A DNA stretch of 64,000 bases from Kitasatospora sp. MAP12-44 (GTDB taxonomy: Bacteria; Actinomycetota; Actinomycetes; Streptomycetales; Streptomycetaceae): NCBI RefSeq assembly GCF_029892095.1, contig NZ_JARZAE010000004.1, forward strand, positions 5,580,001 through 5,644,000, read 5' to 3'. The notes under the pieces are model-generated. The model ran no database searches and was not told the origin of the DNA. It worked only from the letters and a program-made list of their open reading frames with translations. The position numbers were made by a program, and so were the translations under genes. Of this stretch, positions 34,245 to 43,601 are shown piece after piece (position 1 is the first letter of the stretch; every line of letters starts with the position of its first letter).

Positions 34245-34831
34245 GCCGGTACCTGGTGCCCGGTCTGATCGCCGAGGGACCTGAGGACCAGCTGTTCCTC
34301 GGTCGGGTCATCGTTCGTCAGCTGCTGGCCCTGGGATCAGCGGCTGGTGAGCCCTTCGACGTACAGGAGTTCGTCCTGCCGGGCGACTGCCCGTCGACAA
34401 AGGGGGCGGCGCAGGTCGCGGCCGCTGTGGCGGACCTCGCCGCCGACTGCCATATCGTGTTTCTGCACAATGACCACAGAGAACGGGACAAGATCGCGAA
34501 GGTGGCGGCGCTGACGGCGATTCCGGTCGGACGGCGTATGGTCGGCGTCGTCCCGGTCCGGGAGACCGAGGCTTGGCTCCTGGCAGATGCGGAACTGCTT
34601 CGCTCGGTGCCCGGCGCGGTCACGGAGCTGATTCCGACCTCCGCGGCTCAGGCCGAGAGGGTGTCGGACCCGAAGGATCTGCTCAGCCGTATTCTTCCTG
34701 GATACGACTCCAGAAACCTCTCTGAGAAACTTAGCAATGAGATCGACCTCGTCCGTCTCAAGGCTCTCCCCGCCTACCGTGAATGGTGCGAGGAGCTCAC
34801 GACTGTACTGAAGGAGTTGCATTTCCTGTGA
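34241..34831 (+). CDS. DUF4276-like (TOPRIM-fold type) partner protein
   Basis: 196 residues, overlapping the ATPase gene by four bases and the gatB start by four bases. The start PGLIAEGPEDQLFLGRVI and the later HIVFLHNDHRERDKIA resemble the acidic-motif order of DUF4276 / TOPRIM-like proteins (EG-ED...HxD). Conserved RETEAWLLAD at about residue 107 is also typical of such proteins. I recognise the pattern and not an exact family. With the ATPase it forms a two-gene cassette similar in organisation to PARIS-type or other ATPase-plus-TOPRIM defence pairs. Confidence 0.65.
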   Translation: MSRYLVPGLIAEGPEDQLFLGRVIVRQLLALGSAAGEPFDVQEFVLPGDCPSTKGAAQVAAAVADLAADCHIVFLHNDHRERDKIAKVAALTAIPVGRRMVGVVPVRETEAWLLADAELLRSVPGAVTELIPTSAAQAERVSDPKDLLSRILPGYDSRNLSEKLSNEIDLVRLKALPAYREWCEELTTVLKELHFL

Positions 34832-36333
34832 GCGGCATGAACCTCGTCTCCTACGACGACGCTCTTGCGTCGTACGACCCGGTGATGGGCCTGGAGGTCC
34901 ATGTCGAGCTGGGCACCAAGACGAAGATGTTCTGCGGTTGCTCGACCACCCTGGGGGCCGAGCCGAACAGCCAGACCTGCCCGACCTGCCTCGGCCTGCC
35001 CGGCTCGCTGCCGGTGGTCAACGCGATCGGGGTGGAGTCCGCGGTCAAGATCGGCCTGGCGCTGAACTGCGAGATCGCCGAGTGGTGCCGCTTCGCGCGG
35101 AAGAACTACTTCTACCCGGACATGCCCAAGAACTTCCAGACCTCGCAGTACGACGAGCCGATCGCCTTCAACGGCTACCTCGACGTGCAGCTGGAGGACG
35201 GCGAGATCTTCCGGGTCGAGATCGAGCGCGCCCACATGGAGGAGGACACCGGCAAGTCCTCGCACATCGGTGGCGCGACCGGCCGGATCCACGGCGCCTC
35301 GCACTCGCTGCTCGACTACAACCGGGCCGGCATCCCGCTGATCGAGATCGTCACCAAGCCGATCGAGGGCGCGGGCGTCCGGGCTCCCGAGGTGGCGAAG
35401 GCGTACGTCGCCGAGCTGCGTGAGCTGATCAAGGCGCTCGGCGTCTCCGAGGCCCGGATGGACAAGGGCCAGATGCGCTGCGACGTCAACCTGTCGCTGC
35501 GCCCGCACGGCCGGGCGGAGTTCGGCACGCGCAGCGAGACCAAGAACGTCAACTCGCTGCGCAGCGTGGAGCGGGCGGCCCGCTTCGAGATCATGCGGCA
35601 CGCCGCCGTGCTGGACGAGGGCGGCACGATCGTCCAGGAGACCCGGCACTTCCACGAGGAGGACGGCAGCACCACGGCCGGCCGGATCAAGGACAACGCC
35701 GAGGACTACCGCTACTTCCCCGAGCCCGACCTGGTGCCGATCGCCCCCGCCCGTGCCTGGGTGGAGGAGCTGCGCGCCGCGCTGCCCGAGCTGCCGCGGG
35801 TGCGCCGCGCCCGGCTGCAGGGCGAGTGGGGCCTGTCGGACAAGGACATGCAGTCGGTGCTCAACGCCGGTGCGGTGGAGCCGATCCTGGAGACCATCGC
35901 GGCCGGTGCGCCGGCCGACCAGGCCCGCAAGTGGTGGATGGGCGAGCTGGCCCGCCGGGCCAACGAGACCGCCACCGACCTCGCCGAGCAGCCGATCACC
36001 CCGACCCAGGTGGCCCGGGTGTGCGCGCTGGTCGCCGAGGGCAAGCTGAACGACAAGCTGGCCCGTCAGGTCATCGAGGGCGTGCTGGCGGGCGAGGGCG
36101 AGCCGGACGAGGTCGTGGCGAGCCGTGGCCTGGCGGTCGTCTCGGACGACTCCGCGCTCGGCGCGGCGGTCGACCAGGCCATCGCGGAGAACGCCGCCAT
36201 CGCGGACAAGATCCGCGACGGCAAGGTCGCCGCGGTGGGCGCGCTGGTCGGCGCGGTCATGAAGACCACCCGCGGCCAGGCCGACGCGGCCCGCGTCAAG
36301 GATCTGATCCTGGAGAAGCTCGGCGCTGCCTAG
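34828..36333 (+). CDS. gatB: Asp-tRNA(Asn)/Glu-tRNA(Gln) amidotransferase subunit B
   Basis: tRNA-binding/kinase subunit of GatCAB, 501 residues, full length. GTG 34828 is chosen: AAGGAG lies 11 bases upstream and the codon overlaps the preceding stop (GTGA); ATG 34837 is possible but poorly spaced. Visible features are YDPVMGLEVHVELGTKTKMF, then CGCSTTLGAEPNS and CPTCLGLPG with zinc-type cysteines, followed by the C-terminal helical tail domain. Its distance from gatA (about 2.1 kb) is created by the ATPase/DUF4276-like pair. Confidence 0.97.
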   Translation: MSGMNLVSYDDALASYDPVMGLEVHVELGTKTKMFCGCSTTLGAEPNSQTCPTCLGLPGSLPVVNAIGVESAVKIGLALNCEIAEWCRFARKNYFYPDMPKNFQTSQYDEPIAFNGYLDVQLEDGEIFRVEIERAHMEEDTGKSSHIGGATGRIHGASHSLLDYNRAGIPLIEIVTKPIEGAGVRAPEVAKAYVAELRELIKALGVSEARMDKGQMRCDVNLSLRPHGRAEFGTRSETKNVNSLRSVERAARFEIMRHAAVLDEGGTIVQETRHFHEEDGSTTAGRIKDNAEDYRYFPEPDLVPIAPARAWVEELRAALPELPRVRRARLQGEWGLSDKDMQSVLNAGAVEPILETIAAGAPADQARKWWMGELARRANETATDLAEQPITPTQVARVCALVAEGKLNDKLARQVIEGVLAGEGEPDEVVASRGLAVVSDDSALGAAVDQAIAENAAIADKIRDGKVAAVGALVGAVMKTTRGQADAARVKDLILEKLGAA

Positions 36334-36371
36334 CCTTAGTCACCGCCTTAGATCGCCTTAGATCCCAGGGC

Positions 36372-36403
36372 CTGTGGCCACCCCTCCTTAGGGGTGGCCA
36401 CAG
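36372..36403 (+). terminator. Strong hairpin terminator after gatB
   Basis: A perfect 14-bp stem pairs 36372-36385 with 36390-36403 (CTGTGGCCACCCCT) around a CCTT loop, 38 bases past gatB, followed by a short T-containing stretch. Just before it, 36344-36363 is an exact 10-bp tandem repeat (CGCCTTAGAT twice). This is the most convincing terminator between the gat operon and the next gene. Confidence 0.8.
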
Positions 36404-36550
36404 CCGTTTGCCGGCCCGTCTAAGGCTCTGACGCCCCGGAAGATGCGGCATGCTGCCGATGCCCGGCACCCCGCTGGGGGAGGAGGCTCTTACCAGGACG
36501 ACGGACCGGTCGAAAGAGACCGGGAAGCGTCCCGGAACAGGGGACCGACG

Positions 36551-36778
36551 ATGAACGAGTACGACCTCTACCGTCAGCTCAACGCCGAGATGCGCGAGAT
36601 CGCCGCCCACCAGCGGCTGGTCACCGAGGCCCGCGCCATCCGCCGCAGCGCGCGGCAGGCCGAGCGGCCGCAGGGCGTCAGCGGCCGCAGCGGGGCGCTG
36701 CGCCGGCTGGCCACCCGCGCCACGGCGACCCGCACCACGGCGCCCCGCACCACCGCCGCCGCTTGCACCGAATGCTGA
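36551..36778 (+). CDS. Small basic protein of unknown function
   Basis: 75 residues, ATG 36551. The first half (NEYDLYRQLNAEMREIAAHQ) looks like a helix; the second half is basic and low-complexity (Arg/Thr/Ala), ending ACTEC. Short proteins with a similar start occur frequently in streptomycetes; I cannot assign a function. The ribosome site is weak. It lies alone between the gatB terminator and a terminator-like hairpin at 36822. Confidence 0.55.
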   Translation: MNEYDLYRQLNAEMREIAAHQRLVTEARAIRRSARQAERPQGVSGRSGALRRLATRATATRTTAPRTTAAACTEC

Positions 36779-36821
36779 CAGAACAGGACCACCCCGGCGG
36801 CACGTGGGGAGCGCCGGGGAA

Positions 36822-36855
36822 CGAGGGGAGGGACGCCGCCGGCGCCCTCCCCTCG
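36822..36855 (+). terminator. Hairpin after the small ORF
   Basis: An 11-bp outer stem (CGAGGGGAGGG with CCCTCCCCTCG) is extended by four inner pairs past a one-base bulge. It ends 88 bases before the LuxR-regulator start. No T tract. Likely terminator. Confidence 0.55.
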
Positions 36856-36942
36856 GGCATTGCGGGGCCGCGCGCGGAGCCCGGTTCAGCGCTGCGGGTA
36901 ATCACTCGGCCGCTGTCGGGTCCCTGTGGCATGCTCGGCGCC

Positions 36943-39900
36943 GTGGATCAGATGTCGGTCAGTCCTGTGTTCGTCGGTCGTGGCAGCGAGACCGCCACCC
37001 TCACGGCTGCGCTGCGCCGCGCCTCGGCGGGGCAGCCGCAGGCCCTGCTGATCGGCGGGGAGGCCGGGGTCGGCAAGACCCGCCTGCTGGAGGAGTTCCT
37101 CTGCGCGGCGGACAGCGGGAGCCCGGACGAGGGCGCCGAGGGCACCGTCACCATGCTCGGCGGCTGCCTGGAGGTCGGCGCCGAGGGCCTGCCGTACGCG
37201 CCGCTGGTGACCGCGATGCGCCGCCTGCACCGCCGTCTCGGCCCCGAACTGGCCCGCGCCGCCGAGGGGATGGAGAACCATCTCTCCCGGCTGCTCCCGG
37301 AGTTCGGCGACGCCGACACCGAGCCGAACGACGAGTACGGCCGCGCCCGGCTGTTCGAGCACATCACCCGGCTCTTCGAGCGGCTCAGCGCCGAGCGCAC
37401 GCTGGTGCTGGCGATCGAGGACCTGCACTGGTCCGACCGCTCCACCCGCGAGCTGCTGGCCTATCTGATCAGCACACTGCACCGCTCCCGGGTGCTGATC
37501 CTGGCCACCTACCGCACCGACGACCTGCACCGCCGTCACCCGCTGCGCCCCTTCCTGGCCGAGCTGGAGCGCCAGCGCACCGTGCAGCGCCTGGAGTTGG
37601 ACCGCTTCGGTCACCACGAGGTGGCCGCCCAGCTGGCCGGCATCCTGGGCACCGAGGTGCCGGACCGCCGACTGGTCGAGCTGATCCACCGGCGCTCGGA
37701 GGGCAATCCGTTCTTCGTCGAGGAGCTGGCCAACTCCTACCAGGGCGGCTGTTCGGCCGGACTGAGCGACTCCCTGCGGGACATCCTGCTGGTCCGCGTC
37801 GAGGCGCTGGACGAAGAGACCCAGCAGGTGGTCAGAATCGCCGCCGAGGGCGGCTCACGGGTCGAACACGAGCTGCTGGCCGCCGTGCTGGACGGCTGCG
37901 AGGACGAGCTGATCGGCGCGCTGCGCACCGCCGTCGGGGCCAACATCCTGCAACTGGACAAGGACGGCGAGGGCTACCGGTTCCGTCACGCGCTGGTCCG
38001 CGAGGCGGTCTCGGACGACCTGCTGCCGGGGGAGCGCAACCGGATCAACCGCCACTTCGCCACCGCGCTGGAGGCCGATCCCGGCCTGGTGCAGCGCGAC
38101 GAGCGCCCGGCGCGGCTGGCCAACTACTGGTACCACGCGCACGATCCGGCCCGCGCCCTGCCGACCGCGCTGGACGCCGCCCGCGCGGCCCGCCGCCGCA
38201 ACGCCTTCGCCGAGCAGCTGAGCCTGCTGGAGCGGGCCATCGAACTCTGGGACGAGGTCGGCGAGGAGGTCCTGGGGGAGACCCTGCGGCCGCACGACTG
38301 GGCCGAGACCTACCCGCCGTGCTGCTGCGACCCGGGCGGCTGCGACGCGCAGTGCGACCGGCTGCGGCTGGTCGACGTGCTGGCCGAGGCCGTCGTCGCG
38401 GCCCGCCGGGCCGGCGACCGCGAGCGCGGGCTGAGCCTGGCCAAGCGCGCCCTCAAGCAGGTGGACGAGCGGGAGAACCCGCTGCGCAGCGCCTGGTTCC
38501 GGATGAACCGGGCCCGCCTGCTGGGCCACCTCAACCGGGTCGGCGGGGACGAGGAGCTGGCGCACGCCCAGCGGTTGGTGGAGGGCCGTAGGCCGTCCGC
38601 CGTGCAGGCGGAGGTGTTCGCGATGAGCGCCTCCCAGGGCATGCTGCTGGCCCCCACCGAGGAGCACGTCGAGCTGGCCGAGCGGGCCGTCGCGATAGCC
38701 CGGGAGGTCGGCGCGCCGGGCGTGGAGCTGCACGCCCGGATGACGCTCGGCACCCTCTACAACGACTTCGGCGGACCGGAGCGGGCGATGGCCGAGCTGC
38801 GCGCCGCCGTCGCGGCCGCCCGCGAGCTGGGTGTGCCGGATCTGCTCACCCGCGGCCTGAACAACCTGGCCAGCATGCTGGCCCACTACGGCCACGCCGA
38901 GGAGGCCACCACGCTGGCGCGGGAGGGCCTGGAGGTGGCCGGGCGGCTCGGCCTGCTGCGCAACACCGGGGCGATCCTGGCCGGCAACCTGGCCGAGTGC
39001 CTGATCATGACCGGTCGCCCGAACGAGGCCGCCGAGCTGCTGGCCGGCTGGGAGGGCAACGGCCGAGCCGAGAACCACGACGAGTACCTGCACCGGATCC
39101 GCGGTGAACTCGCCCTGCTGCGCGGCGATCTGGCGCTGGCCGCCGAGCAGCTGGCGAAGTCCGTGCGCGGGGACGGCAAGGACGAGCCGGCCCAGCACGT
39201 GCTGCCCACCGTCCGGTTGGCGATCGACCTCGCCGCACGGACCGGCCGGCCGTTGCAGGCACGGGCCGAGCTGCTGGCGGTGCTGGACCGCGGGCTGCCC
39301 GCGAAGGGCGACTGCGGGCTGCTGCCGGTGCTGGCCCGGGCCGCCGGGGTGGAGGCCGACTCGGTCGGCCTGCCCGCCGCCGACCTCGGCCGGGCGCCGG
39401 TGCTCGACCGGATCGCCCGGTTGCTGGCGAGCCAGCGGCCGGTGGTCCCGCTGCACGTGGGCTGGGCGCGGTTGGCCGAGGCCGAGTTGGCCCGGGCCAC
39501 CGGCGCCGACACCCCGGCGCACTGGGCCGCCGCGATCACCCCGCTGCGCGCCACCGGGCTGCCCTATCCGCTGGTCCTGGCGCTGCTCGGGGCGGGCCGG
39601 GCGGCCGCCGGGGCGGGCCGGCGGGAGGAGGCCGGCCCGCTGCTGCACGAGGCGGCCGCGCTGGCGGCGCTGCGCGGGGACGCCGCGCTCGGCCAGGAGA
39701 TCGCCCGGCTGGTGGACCGGGCCGGGGTGGCCCGCCCGGCGGCCGAGGAGCCGAAGGGGGCGCCGGCGCCGACCGCCGCGTTCGCCCTGACCCCGCGCGA
39801 GACGGATGTGCTGCGGTTGCTGACCCAGGGATGGACCAACCGCCAGATCGCCCAGGAGCTCTTCATCTCGCCCAAGACGGCCAGCGTGCATGTCTCCAAC

Positions 39901-40059
39901 ATCCTGGCGAAGTTGGAGGTCTCGGGGCGAGGCGAGGCGGCCGCGCTCGCGCACCGCCTGCGGCTGTTCCCCGAAGCTGCCCCCGAACTTGCCCGGGAAG
40001 GTGCCCAGGAGGCCGTGCCGGCCGGGGCTTTCGGCCGGTCTCACGCCCCGGCGCATTGA
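36943..40059 (+). CDS. LuxR-family transcriptional regulator of the LAL/AAA type
   Basis: About 1038 residues. An N-terminal AAA/NTPase domain has Walker A GGEAGVGKTRLLEE (about 33-46) and Walker B TLVLAIEDLHWSD. A long TPR-like middle (about 400-930) follows. The C-terminal LuxR helix-turn-helix is LTPRETDVLRLLTQGW then TNRQIAQELFISPKTASVHV. This architecture defines large ATP-binding LuxR (LAL/MalT-like) regulators. The start is uncertain: GTG 36943 is chosen over ATG 36931 and 36952; none has a clear ribosome site. It lies alone upstream of the GGDEF-EAL gene, and its targets are unknown. Confidence 0.85.
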   Translation: MDQMSVSPVFVGRGSETATLTAALRRASAGQPQALLIGGEAGVGKTRLLEEFLCAADSGSPDEGAEGTVTMLGGCLEVGAEGLPYAPLVTAMRRLHRRLGPELARAAEGMENHLSRLLPEFGDADTEPNDEYGRARLFEHITRLFERLSAERTLVLAIEDLHWSDRSTRELLAYLISTLHRSRVLILATYRTDDLHRRHPLRPFLAELERQRTVQRLELDRFGHHEVAAQLAGILGTEVPDRRLVELIHRRSEGNPFFVEELANSYQGGCSAGLSDSLRDILLVRVEALDEETQQVVRIAAEGGSRVEHELLAAVLDGCEDELIGALRTAVGANILQLDKDGEGYRFRHALVREAVSDDLLPGERNRINRHFATALEADPGLVQRDERPARLANYWYHAHDPARALPTALDAARAARRRNAFAEQLSLLERAIELWDEVGEEVLGETLRPHDWAETYPPCCCDPGGCDAQCDRLRLVDVLAEAVVAARRAGDRERGLSLAKRALKQVDERENPLRSAWFRMNRARLLGHLNRVGGDEELAHAQRLVEGRRPSAVQAEVFAMSASQGMLLAPTEEHVELAERAVAIAREVGAPGVELHARMTLGTLYNDFGGPERAMAELRAAVAAARELGVPDLLTRGLNNLASMLAHYGHAEEATTLAREGLEVAGRLGLLRNTGAILAGNLAECLIMTGRPNEAAELLAGWEGNGRAENHDEYLHRIRGELALLRGDLALAAEQLAKSVRGDGKDEPAQHVLPTVRLAIDLAARTGRPLQARAELLAVLDRGLPAKGDCGLLPVLARAAGVEADSVGLPAADLGRAPVLDRIARLLASQRPVVPLHVGWARLAEAELARATGADTPAHWAAAITPLRATGLPYPLVLALLGAGRAAAGAGRREEAGPLLHEAAALAALRGDAALGQEIARLVDRAGVARPAAEEPKGAPAPTAAFALTPRETDVLRLLTQGWTNRQIAQELFISPKTASVHVSNILAKLEVSGRGEAAALAHRLRLFPEAAPELAREGAQEAVPAGAFGRSHAPAH

Positions 40060-40364
40060 CGCACAGGGCCCGGCGCACGGACGCACACGCCCCGGCGCGC
40101 GCGCTTCAGCGTGTGCGCTACGGCCAACCGGGCCGATCTGGTGGAAGCGGGTGCATATCCCTACTCTCGGACCATTACTCTAAGTTGAGTGTGCGTGTCA
40201 TTGAGTGACCACAGTGGTGTAGTGTCCCGACTGGGAGTACTGGTGCGGCGCGACGGTCGTCGGATGTCGGCCCGCCCGCTGGACGCAGGCCGGCGGTCCG
40301 TCTGCGGCCGGCGAAGCCGCAGTCCGGGGGGCACGCGGCCCCGGGCCGGAGGGGGAGGTGCCGG
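40060..40364. other. 305-base gap upstream of the GGDEF-EAL gene
   Basis: No gene supported. It has a lower-GC stretch near 40155-40230, where a promoter would be expected, and a perfect 5-1-5 palindrome ACCAC-A-GTGGT at 40208-40218. This does not match the BldD consensus I know. I found no consensus -35/-10 pair. Confidence 0.4.
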
Positions 40365-43300
40365 GTGAACCCCGCCGATGCCATGCCGTCGACCGTTGCC
40401 GCGCCGCCGCCTGCCGCGCTCGCGCCCAAAGTCGCGCTCCCGTCCGGGGTCGCGCTGCCGATCGGGGTCGGGCTCGCGCCCGGGTGCGAGGGTGAACCGA
40501 TGAGCCCGTCCGACCCCCCGCGCGGGCTCACGTTCGACCAGCGCCTGCCCGGCGTGCTGCTGGCGTTCCTCTGGCTGGCCTACGCGCTGGGCGCCGCCAG
40601 CGGCTGGGGTTCGCGCGAAGTGGCACTGTTCATGGGCGATTTCGGCCTGGCGGGGGCCGCGCTGGCGGCCGCGCTCTCCTGTCTGGTGCACGGCTGCACG
40701 GTGCCGGGGCCGGCCCGCCCGGCCTGGCTGCTCTTCGGGCTCTCCTCCTGCACGGTCGCCCTGGGCAACGGCACCTGGGGCTGGTACGAGGTGGTGCTGC
40801 GCACCGACCTGCCCCCCGACTCGCTGGCCGTCTACGCCTTCCTGCCGTTCGCCCCGCTGGCCATCGTCGGCCTGCTGGTGCTCGCCCAGCGCCCGCGCGG
40901 CGCGGCCGGCTGGTTCTGCCTGCTGCTGGACGGCTGGCTGGTGGCCGGCTCGCTCTTCACGCTGAGCTGGAGCCTGGCGCTCGGCCGCACCGCCGAGGGC
41001 CAGACCGGCGATCCGCTGAGCCTGGCGCTCAACCTGGCCTATCCGGTGCTGGACATCCTGATGGTCTCGCTGGTGGTCGGCCTGCGGTTCCGCGGCCGGG
41101 ACTGCAACCGGGCCGCCGTGCACACCGCGATGCTCGGGCTGGCCGTGACGGTGGCCTGCGACGCGCTCTTCACCTCCGTGCACAGCACCTACCGCTCCGG
41201 CGGGATCCTGGACGCCGGCTGGTTCGCCGGCAGCCTGCTGCTCGCCTCGGCGCCCTGGTCGACCCGCCGGCAGCGGCGCCACCCCAGCCGCGAGCACCCC
41301 TCGGCGGGCGGTGCGCCGCGCCGCCGGGTCGCCTCCACCTTCAGCGCGCTGACCCCGTACGCCGCCGCCTCGGTCTGCACCGCGGGCATCCTCTACAACG
41401 CCCTCGGAGGGCACCCGATGGACCGGGTGGTGATCGTGGTGGCCTGCACCGTGGGCCTGGCGCTGATCGTCCGCCAGGGCATCATGCTGCTGGACAACCT
41501 GTCGCTGGCCCAGGAGTTGTCGCAGAAGGAGTCGCACTTCCGCTCGCTGGTGCAGGGTTCCAGCGACGTGATCATGATCGCCGGGGCCAACGGCGTGCTC
41601 TCGTACGTCAGTCCGGCCGCCCTCGGGGTCTACAGCCGGGATCCGGAGGAGCTGGTGGGCGGGCGGCTGCTCGACCTGGTGCACCCGGAGGACACCGACC
41701 GGGTGGTCGGCGAGGTCCGCCGGTTCCTGGCCCGCAGCAGCCGCCCGGCCCGCCACCTCACCCACCACCCGGCCCGCAGCGGCGAGCCGAGCGCCCGGGT
41801 GGAGTGCCGGATCCGCTCCGGCAGCGGCGAGTGGCTGCACGTCGAGTCCACCGTCAACCGGTACCGCGACGGGCTGATCCTCAACAGCCGCGACGTCACC
41901 GAACGGGTGCGCCTGCAGGCCCAGTTGCAGCACAACGCGTTCCACGACCCGCTCACCGACCTGCCCAACCGGGCGCTGTTCGCGCAGCGGCTGCGCGCCG
42001 CGCTGGGCGCCGACGGCCCGCGCGAGCACTCGCGTGAGCACCCGCCGGAGGAGGCCGGGCCGCCGGCCGTGCTCTTCCTGGATCTGGACGGCTTCAAGGC
42101 GGTCAACGACAGCGCCGGCCACCAGGTCGGCGACGAGCTGCTGGTGCAGGCCGCCCGGCGGCTGCAGGGCGTGGTCCGCGCGGGGGACACCGTGGCGCGC
42201 TTCGGCGGCGACGAGTTCGCCGCGCTGGTCTGCGGCCCGCGCGGCCGCGCGCAGGTCCAGGAGCTGGCCGAGCGGCTGCGCCGCGCGCTCTCCGAGCCGT
42301 ACTGGATCGGCGGCGCCGAGCTCGGGGTGGCCGCCAGCATCGGCATCGCCTTCGGCCCGGCGGCGGACGGCCCGGCCGAGCAGGCCGAGTCGCCCGAGCA
42401 GCTGGCGGACGAGCTGATGCGCAACGCCGACCTGGCGATGTACCGGGCCAAGTCGCAGGGCAAGGGCCGGGTGGTGCTCTACAGCCCGGCGATGCGGGCC
42501 GACCTGGACCGCCGCAAGGAGCTGGACGACCGGCTGCGGGTCGCCGTTCGCGAGGGCAGCTTCGCGCTGCTGCACCAGCCGGTGGTGGACCTGCGCAGCG
42601 GCGCCGTCACCGGGGTCGAGGCGCTGGCCCGCTGGCGCTCGGCGCAGGGGCTGCTGCTGACCCCGGTGGAGTTCCTGCGCAGCTCCGACCACGGCGACAC
42701 CGCCAACCGCTTCGCCCGCTGGCTGCTCCAGCAGACGGTGTCCGAGGCGGCTCTGCGGGCCGCTGCCGGGGCCGCGCTGGGCGGCCGCCTGGGGTCGGGC
42801 GCTGTCCCGGTCTCGGTGCGGCTCTCCGCCGAGCGGCTCTGCGCGCCCGGCGTCTACGAGACCATCGCCGGCGCGCTGCGGGACACCGGCCTGCCGCCCG
42901 GGCAGCTGATCGTCGAGCTGGCCACTGCTGGCCCGGACGGCATGGCGGACGAGCTGGGCCGCCGGCTGGCCGCGCTGCGCCGGCTCGGTGTGGGCGCCGC
43001 GGTGGCGGGCTTCGGCACCGGCAACGGCTCGCTCGGTGCGCTGGCCCGGCTGCCCTTCGACGCGCTCAAACTGGACCGCTCGCTGGTCCAGGAGCTGCCC
43101 GTCTCGCCGCGCAGCCGGGCACTGGCCGGGCACGCGCTGCGGCTGGGCCGGGACCTCGGCCTGGTCACGGTGGCCGAGGGGGTGGACCAGCCGCGCCAGG
43201 TGACGATGCTTCAGGAGCTCGGCTGCCGGCAGGGGCAGGGGCTGGCCTTCGCCCAGCCGCTGGACGAGTACCGGCTGCGCCGCGCACTGGCCCGCCGGCT

Positions 43301-43526
43301 CTACCCGCTGCCCCGGCCGATCGGCGCGGTCTCCGCCCGGCGGGCCTACCTCGCCGCCGCGGACACCCGTTCGGGTGTACGTCCGGAGGCCGGCTCTGGC
43401 TGCCCGCCGCACCACCACGGCGGTCCCAGGACACCGGACCACCGGGCCGCGGCGGGCCCGTCCGGCGGCCAGGGGACCGGTCCCACCGTGGGTCCGCATG
43501 GCGAGACGGTGATCCCGCCCGCTTGA
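40365..43526 (+). CDS. Membrane PAS-GGDEF-EAL protein, probable diguanylate cyclase with degenerate EAL
   Basis: 1053 residues, GTG 40365. An N-terminal disordered stretch and eight or so membrane helices (about 60-365) are followed by PAS (about 390-510), GGDEF (about 525-700) and EAL-like (about 720-960) domains. GGDEF is intact: FGGDEF, FLDLDGFKAVND, and an inhibitory RAGD site at the correct distance. EAL is degenerate: EALARW remains, but DDFGTG is AGFGTG, AEGVE is AEGVD and EITE is altered, so hydrolysis is unlikely. Synteny upstream of ilvB suggests the gene named cdgE in S. coelicolor; the name is from memory. Confidence 0.85.
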   Translation: MNPADAMPSTVAAPPPAALAPKVALPSGVALPIGVGLAPGCEGEPMSPSDPPRGLTFDQRLPGVLLAFLWLAYALGAASGWGSREVALFMGDFGLAGAALAAALSCLVHGCTVPGPARPAWLLFGLSSCTVALGNGTWGWYEVVLRTDLPPDSLAVYAFLPFAPLAIVGLLVLAQRPRGAAGWFCLLLDGWLVAGSLFTLSWSLALGRTAEGQTGDPLSLALNLAYPVLDILMVSLVVGLRFRGRDCNRAAVHTAMLGLAVTVACDALFTSVHSTYRSGGILDAGWFAGSLLLASAPWSTRRQRRHPSREHPSAGGAPRRRVASTFSALTPYAAASVCTAGILYNALGGHPMDRVVIVVACTVGLALIVRQGIMLLDNLSLAQELSQKESHFRSLVQGSSDVIMIAGANGVLSYVSPAALGVYSRDPEELVGGRLLDLVHPEDTDRVVGEVRRFLARSSRPARHLTHHPARSGEPSARVECRIRSGSGEWLHVESTVNRYRDGLILNSRDVTERVRLQAQLQHNAFHDPLTDLPNRALFAQRLRAALGADGPREHSREHPPEEAGPPAVLFLDLDGFKAVNDSAGHQVGDELLVQAARRLQGVVRAGDTVARFGGDEFAALVCGPRGRAQVQELAERLRRALSEPYWIGGAELGVAASIGIAFGPAADGPAEQAESPEQLADELMRNADLAMYRAKSQGKGRVVLYSPAMRADLDRRKELDDRLRVAVREGSFALLHQPVVDLRSGAVTGVEALARWRSAQGLLLTPVEFLRSSDHGDTANRFARWLLQQTVSEAALRAAAGAALGGRLGSGAVPVSVRLSAERLCAPGVYETIAGALRDTGLPPGQLIVELATAGPDGMADELGRRLAALRRLGVGAAVAGFGTGNGSLGALARLPFDALKLDRSLVQELPVSPRSRALAGHALRLGRDLGLVTVAEGVDQPRQVTMLQELGCRQGQGLAFAQPLDEYRLRRALARRLYPLPRPIGAVSARRAYLAAADTRSGVRPEAGSGCPPHHHGGPRTPDHRAAAGPSGGQGTGPTVGPHGETVIPPA

Positions 43527-43559
43527 CACTGACGGTGGCTCGGGAGGAAGGTCGGTGCC

Positions 43560-43601
43560 ATGCGCACCCGAATTCTCGTACTTGGCGGGCGCGTCGGCTG
43601 A
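43560..43601 (+). CDS. ilvB attenuator leader peptide
   Basis: A 13-codon ORF, M-R-T-R-I-L-V-L-G-G-R-V-G, with a GGAGG site about 12 bases upstream. It contains one Ile, two Leu and two Val codons in 13, including rarely used ATT, GTA and CTT. This is the signature of a leader peptide sensing branched-chain aminoacyl-tRNA. It is followed by an antiterminator/terminator pair and then ilvB. Such a leader is known upstream of ilvB in actinobacteria. Confidence 0.88.
   Translation: MRTRILVLGGRVG

Noticed and set aside
40208..40218. ACCACAGTGGT as a BldD site before the GGDEF-EAL gene
   Set aside because: It does not fit the BldD consensus as I know it, so I list it only as a palindrome.
43523..43528. 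TTGACA at the end of the GGDEF-EAL gene as the ilvB -35 box
   Set aside because: No -10 box at 16-19 bases; the sequence there is GGAAGG-like.
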